Shown: piece after piece, positions 58,800 to 64,000 of the stretch
Position numbering within the stretch: the stretch's first letter is position 1
Layout: each line of letters starts with the position of its first letter
Source of the DNA: Aldrovandia affinis
Taxonomy: Eukaryota; Chordata; Actinopteri; Notacanthiformes; Halosauridae
Reading direction: 5' to 3'
NCBI GenBank assembly: GCA_029706075.1
Contig: JAINUG010000137.1
Span: forward strand, 1,429,501-1,493,500
DNA: 64,000 bases
The notes under the pieces: generated by a model
Databases searched by the model: none
What the model saw: the letters and a program-made list of their open reading frames with translations, nothing else
Told to the model about the DNA's origin: nothing
Program-made: the position numbers and the translations under genes

Positions 58800-59879
58800 A
58801 AATGAGCATCCATATTCCATACCTTACCTGGACAGTGCTGTCGTATGGTAGAATGTGATTCACGGTACAAAGGGGTCTTCTGAGTGCGGGGAGTTGCTTT
58901 GACCCTGTTTATAGAACACTGAGTGCTACATATCCTGTGAGGGTATTTATAGATGTTTGGGAGCTGTCTGGACAGTGTATCACCATTCTTTCATGCAGAG
59001 CTTCTTATTGGAAAAAGGATCCCGATATCACTGCAAATGAGGAGATTAGCGCCGGTTGGTTTTCCCCCCAGTGAAAAATACTCATGTTGTTTTTTTGATG
59101 GTGCACAACCCTGTATGGTGTGATGAGTGTAGAGGCATTCCAGCCAGTATAGTATCTATTGTGCAAGATGTTGAAACATCATCCTCGTTGTATGCAATCT
59201 TGATTCAAATACAGAACTGGTTCTGTGAACAAGTCCAGTGCAGCTTCTCAGCTTTTAAAAAATATTTTGTAAATGTATATATTTTGTTTAGCGTTTTTTT
59301 AACCTAATTTATAAGCAATTCTCATTTTCACCTGATACAAGAGGTACGATAACAAATACAGCATTCAAGACCACACATGTACAATACAACAACAAAAAAA
59401 TAGTGCAATATTAGTCTATCCAACATAAAGGTGTTGGATAAACACTTTATTAATATCTATTTGTGACCAAATCATGTGTTATATTGTGTATTGTACATGC
59501 ATTATTATTTACAAATAAGTGATCTCATTTGATTTCAGGAACTGAAAAGTTCCAATAGTTCATTAGAAACCATTTTTATTTTGTGACAGGTTGGAATGAA
59601 AGGGTTTGCAGGTTTGTTCACCTCCTGGGAAGCCTGTTTGTTTGTTCCCACAGTGCTATACAGGCCATGCCAAGAGCAGCCAGGATAAGGAACTGAGATA
59701 TCTTGGGTTTTTCTTGAGAAATAAATTCATCAGTAACCCAGTGTAATATTTGCATATCATTGGAGCTTGAATTTCATGGGAAGTTGTGTTGTTGTTTTTT
59801 TTTTTGGGGGATTCCAGTATTTGAGAATGAGTCATGTAAAATAAATCATGTTCCCGGTAATGGGAATACTGATAACTGA
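58800..59879. other. Unassigned sequence
   Basis: No feature recognised; the 83-codon ORF at 59056 has no domain. Confidence 0.4.
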
Positions 59880-59883
59880 TTAA

Positions 59884-60105
59884 CCCATTTAGACCTAAAA
59901 CGCCTGCTAAAAACGCCTATTAAAATCTAAGCAATTATTCTACACAACCTCTTAAAACCTGAGGGTTTTCTGGAAAAAAATTCTAAAAAAAAAGCAGACA
60001 CCAACGTGCACTTCATTTCCCCCACGTCTATTTCAGCGAATCACAGCGCATTTCATTAATCGCAAAATCGAAGCGACCAAAACGTCACTCCAGGTCTTAA
60101 TGGGT
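59884..60105. mobile_element. piggyBac-like MITE, about 222 bp
   Basis: TTAA flanks both sides (59880-59883 and 60106-60109). The left end CCCATTTAGACCT and the complement of the right end ACCCATTAAGACCT form imperfect inverted repeats, differing by one leading base and one substitution. TTAA duplication and CCC-type ends fit piggyBac/Looper elements. The interior carries AAAACGCCTGC and AAAACGTCACTC subterminal motifs and no ORF. Confidence 0.75.
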
Positions 60106-60109
60106 TTAA

Positions 60110-60834
60110 TAATAAAAACAATAAATAATAAATAAATAAAAACAGCTGTATAGTTTTTTCCTTACAGGTTTATGTGTAGTTAAGGGTAGATCATTTGTAT
60201 TTTGGCTTAGTTGCAAAATTATTACATTCCAAAGTCGCTTTTTTACTGTGGTGACAAGATGGGAATTTTTACGGACTGATCATTTTTACGATTAGTGTGT
60301 CACCACACAACAAAACAAAAACAGTATTTGCTTAACAAGTGGGCCATTGTAATGTTTGACTGATGGCCAACTGCTCATTACCAAACCGTATGGATGAACA
60401 TACAGCCAGTTTAGGTTTCTTATTTGGAGCTCAAGGGAAGGATTGGGAAAGGATGTTTGATTTCTGTTCCACGCGTGACAAATTGCACCATGATTAAATA
60501 GGATTTATGCAGTGAAGAGCACAAAAAGCCATTCATTTCAGTCTTGGTTCAGTACCAAAAGGCATTCGACTGAGCACAACCACTTCAAAGGGTTGAGCAT
60601 AGCCTCAATGTACAGTTGCTCATCACATGTTGTCTGTCTGCAGTTCTGTGCCGTTGATAAGAAATCTCCAGTGTTTATTAAAAGACTGTGCTGTGTGATA
60701 CATTCTAGAGCTTATTATTCTAGAGGATTTTATGATGCCATGAATTTGTTTTGGGTAAAATGCTAACGAAGTGGAAACGGAATATTTTATTATAATGACA
60801 CTTGAATAGCATTATTAATATTTAAGTAATCAGG
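60110..60834. other. Unassigned sequence
   Basis: Nothing recognised. Confidence 0.4.
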
Positions 60835-60838
60835 GTAT

Positions 60839-61422
60839 TGTGGCAGCCCAATGGGCTGCACAAGGAAATGGCTGCCGGGTCCTTCGACACATGGGAGCCA
60901 AAACACTACATTTCCCAGCAGGCCACAGAAACACCTGAGCAAAGTCAAGGCAACGGGACTAACGACCAGCTGAAGGCCATTTCAAGGCCTATTTAAAGGG
61001 CTGAATCCCATTACACTGGGAGAGGAGTAGGAAAGTGTTTGTGAGGAGTTGGTGAGTGTTTGTAAGAGAGAAAACTGTGAAGTCGATTGACCAGCCAGTA
61101 TTTGGAGAGAGGGAGTGATTGTTGGAGTGTTTTGTGTATGAAATTTGGATTGTTTGAGGACCCCCCTTTGGATTTTGACGACGGACTGGATTGCGGAACT
61201 GACTTGGATTTGGAATTGGAACGGACATTGACAACGAGCTAGGATTGCAGACTTTGTGTGTTTGTATTCCCCTGAAGACCCCACCCCTTTGTTTTGTGTT
61301 GTCAAGAGTTTATTTATTAAGTTATCATTTTGGTTTCTGAATACTGCCTCCTCCTTGTTCTTGAACTTGCCTACGCCCTCTGCAAGGTCCGTGAGTGTTG
61401 CCCAACCCCTGGGGACACCACA
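60839..61422 (+). mobile_element. Solo LTR of a second LTR retrotransposon family, 584 bp
   Basis: Begins TGTGGCAGCCCAATGGG and ends GGGGACACCACA, with TGTGG/CCACA inverted ends, and is flanked by GTAT on both sides (60835-60838 and 61423-61426). A TATA-like CTATTTAAAGGGC near 60989 sits 170 bases into the LTR and is followed by the R-like ACACTGGGAGAGG. No internal retroviral-type coding sequence or primer-binding site flanks it. The 159-codon minus-strand ORF is non-coding. Unrelated in sequence to the LTR at 50978. Confidence 0.82.
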
Positions 61423-61426
61423 GTAT

Positions 61427-61764
61427 TGATTATTATAATAACATTTTAACATTATTATCATTAACAGGATAATAATACATTAACATTTTAGATCGCTCCA
61501 AAGATCAGGATTTCCTGTATGTTGCAATGGAGTGAAAAAAATATTTTATTGTCAAACCAGACACAGAAACAAAATGCTAAGTGAATATTGATATGAAACC
61601 AACACATAGTGATTTTGTTTAGACTATTATTGGTTAAATGCATTATGTTGGTTCCTTTGTCAGAATTTGGACATCACTGTACAAAAAAGAGAGTAGAAGT
61701 AGCAGTTATGAAAGACATCACTTGTAACAGCAACCAGTTAGAAAAACATGATCAAAGCATTGGT
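61427..61764. other. Unassigned sequence
   Basis: AT-rich; nothing recognised. Confidence 0.4.
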
Positions 61765-61767
61765 CAA

Positions 61768-62800
61768 AAAGTATAGAGGGTTCCCATGCGTCCTGGAAAA
61801 CCTGGCATTTTTAATGCAGTTTTCCAGTCATGGACATTTTTTCGTAAATGGAAAACAATGAGCTGTCCTGGAAAATGTTTTTAGTATAACGTTATAACAA
61901 AACCACATGACCGTGTAGCTAACAAGGTTTTGGTCAAATGTAGAAATCATGGGTCTGGACTGGTCCGGTCTCAGGACAGGGGTCTGTTCAGATGTACCCT
62001 GTCATACAAGAGCTAACATTGTAAAGGCAATACGTTCTTGAGGCTGGGTTGTGAAGATGGTTCTGTCACACTTCTCATTCAATTCATGCACTGATTTGTC
62101 TGCCATTTTTGGACCAACGTTCCCTGGCAGTGAAATTGCGAAGCGATTTGCTCGGGAAGCTGCAAACGCCGCTTGCCTTGTGTGTTTTGGCTTGGCACCA
62201 TATTTACATTTTTACATTTACATTTACACTTGGCACCATATGTTAAGGAGCAGCTCACACAGGACATCAGAATGTCTTCAGTACTATGCACTTGATGAAT
62301 GTCTTAACAAAGTCACACAGGCAGAACAAATGGATGTCATTGTGAGGTATCGGAGTGAGCGTGACAGCAAAGAGGTGGTGGTGCGCTGCTCCCCAATGTG
62401 ACAGAGTTCTAGGGGAGTAAAAAAAGCTTTCTCACCAATATCAGTGCCAACCACAAAGCAGAATTTCTGGATTTTAAACATGCCACCTGCCAAGTTGATG
62501 AGTTACTGGGTCAATTTCCGGCAGCAAGGCAGAGTGCTCCTGCCTTCGGGAAGTCATGAAATGTCTCTTTACCCTGTCCCTCGGTAGAAACAAAAACTTG
62601 AACACGGCATCATTTCAATGGAAGAAGAAGCAGATGAAATGGCCGAGACACAAAGAAACGAGATTTCGCTTTGCTTGCAATATCTAATGCATACCGTGAG
62701 AGTGTGGCTGAGAATGAACAAGAGGTTATGGCTCTTGGGAGTGCTCTCTCAGACACGAAAGCCAAGATGAGGGGACTCCACTAGAGCACGTAACATTTCA
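61768..62800 (+). pseudogene. hAT-like transposase relic on the plus strand
   Basis: GAGGGTTCCCATGCGTCCTG and a run of GTCCTGGAAAA-type repeats (61770-61880) resemble the terminal region of fish hAT elements. The reading frame from 62051 includes LSAIFGPTFPGSEIAKRFAR, FGLAPY, then, after an inserted 38 bp (tail plus duplicated target), KEQLTQDIRMSS and QAEQMDVIVRYRSERDS, similar to fish hAT proteins in the segment before the catalytic core. Stops and shifts follow from 62399. The catalytic residues and dimerisation domain are not recognisable. Confidence 0.55.
62204..62228 (-). mobile_element. Tail-only L2/V-SINE micro-insertion
   Basis: A 25-base (TGTAAA)n-type tail on the minus strand lies between two perfect copies of CTTGGCACCATAT (62191-62203 and 62229-62241). 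Removing it restores a continuous hAT reading frame (FGLAPYVKEQ), showing the inserted state. Confidence 0.88.
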
Positions 62801-62822
62801 AGGCACGATACTTATTCTAAAC

Positions 62823-64000
62823 CAGGAGTGCCCAACCTTTTTAGACATGACTTTTTTTCTACTTTTTCATTTGCCAACCTGAGGAGATCTACCAGTTCCA
62901 GTTTATAGCCCTGAAACGACAAACGAAATGGAAATTCAGCTCCCAGAGTGTGGACTATCACTATAATATACCCTGTTGCACACATCAAATAAAAGCTACT
63001 CTTACACTACAGTGGACTAATAAAATGTTGTACATTTTGGAAAAGGGGAAATACATTAATTTCCTACCTTAGTGTGACCTTTGGCACTGGGAGGAGGCAG
63101 CTAGTTTCTCATAGTCAGAGCAGTAGCAGCTGGTTGCAAGTCTCAGGCAGGCTACTAGGTGGTCATCTGTCATGGTAGATCTGTGCTTGGACTTTATGAT
63201 CTTCATGTGAGAGAATGCAGACTCACATAGGTAGGTTGACCCAAAAGTAGCCCAACAGTAGCTCCCAGAACTCACCCTTCATCTCAGTGGTTGCCCTGGA
63301 TTTCATCTGAATGCCATTTTGAAGGGTGAGAATTTCATTCTCCACTGCAGTTGTGTCCAGGTGAAAGAGTGATGCCACTTTGGAGGCAATGTCATCAACA
63401 TCTATATCTGTGCCAAATGGAAAACACGTATATGTGGCAACAGGCTCAAGTGACGCAAAGTCAATAAAGCGTCTGTCAAACTCAGATGCTTCAGATGCTC
63501 TGAACTTGCTCAATCTAACGTGCACTGTCAAGCTTCACTGTATCTTTGCCCTGACGCTCAAGTTCTGAATGCATATTTTGAAAGTAGCGCAGGTCCTGGC
63601 GCTGCAGCTTAGTTGAGAGCAGTTGTAGCTTGCGTTTAAAAGTGTTCACAGAGCTGATCGTGTTTATTACATTTTTGTTTTTTCCTTGCAGCTCTACATT
63701 CAGTTCCTTCAGCATGTCAGTAAGGTCAGTAAGGAACGCTAAATCCAGCTCATCTTCTAGCTGTGCATATTCTGCATGTTTAAAGAGCTTGAGAAACTAT
63801 TTGATTTCAGGCAATAGCTTCCTAAATCTTGCCAAAAATGTACCTTTGCTCAGCCACCGCACATCAGTGTGCAGCAGCAAGTCTGTGTGTTCTGTGTCAG
63901 TCTCCTCCATGTGAGAGTGGAATAGCCTCCTTTGTAGACTTTTTGCCCGAATCGAACACACAATCTTCATTGCAACATCCATCACCTCTTTCATGTTTAA
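62823..64000 (-). mobile_element. hAT transposon, 3' part, running out of the window
   Basis: The left end CAGGAGTGCCCAACCTTTTT is a Charlie-type hAT terminus. On the minus strand the transposase enters at 64000: MKIVCSIRAKSLQRRLF, HTDVRWLSKGTFLARFRKLL near 63850, LNVELQGKNKNV near 63700, a helical stretch to 63223 and the C-terminal dimerisation region CESAFSHMKIIKSKHRST near 63200, then YEKLAASSQCQRSH and a stop at 63069. The order matches the GTF2IRD2/ZBED5/FAM200-like hAT group. Frame changes near 63790, 63520 and 63250 make it a pseudogene. The N-terminal BED finger and the other terminus lie outside the window. Confidence 0.87.

Noticed and set aside
60982..61461. 159-codon minus-strand ORF
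   Set aside because: It falls within the second solo LTR, low in complexity and antisense to the LTR signals.

Overview
This window reads as nuclear DNA of a ray-finned fish, from intergenic or intronic sequence. I find no convincing exon of a conserved host protein. The open reading frames are short, overlap on both strands and mostly fall inside transposable elements (TEs). The repeat repertoire is fish-like: several Tc1-like transposon families, tRNA-headed SINEs including V-SINE-type copies, L2-clade and CR1-clade LINEs, hAT, Harbinger and piggyBac-like DNA elements, and solo LTRs. V-SINE and L2 copies carry a GGATA-loop hairpin followed by TGTAA repeats, as described for eel UnaL2 and UnaSINE1. 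I cannot name the species; an early-branching teleost is a guess.

Layout. 0-3 kb: a tandem duplication of about 0.6 kb next to a SINE that a microsatellite and a V-SINE have broken. 3.4-9.6 kb: dead Tc1 copies, a hAT remnant and a 1.7 kb L2 LINE on the minus strand. 11.3-16.2 kb: an 831-bp hAT-like foldback element, a possible TATA-driven untranslated first exon, a Harbinger MADF relic and a near-complete SINE with target duplications. 20.8-27.4 kb: a LINE 3' end, the best preserved Tc1 copy and a decayed CR1 LINE. 29.5-38 kb: a dense cluster of GC-rich SINEs, with one inside a TA-flanked DNA element and two inside an L2 relic. 39.4-42.9 kb: a Tc1 element holding a V-SINE, then a complete 247-bp hAT MITE. 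44.9-53.4 kb: L2 3' ends, microsatellites, Tc1 and hAT fragments, a SINE and a 710-bp solo LTR. 56-64 kb: SINE and L2 fragments, a piggyBac-like MITE, a 584-bp solo LTR and two hAT transposase relics, the last cut by the window edge.

Nothing here works as an operon or pathway. The biology is a layered record of insertion: LINE machinery moving SINEs through shared 3' tails, and transposases moving short non-autonomous elements. The labels SINE-A, SINE-B and SINE-R are mine. Family assignments rest on motif recognition without a database search, and element ends are firm only where a target-site duplication is stated.
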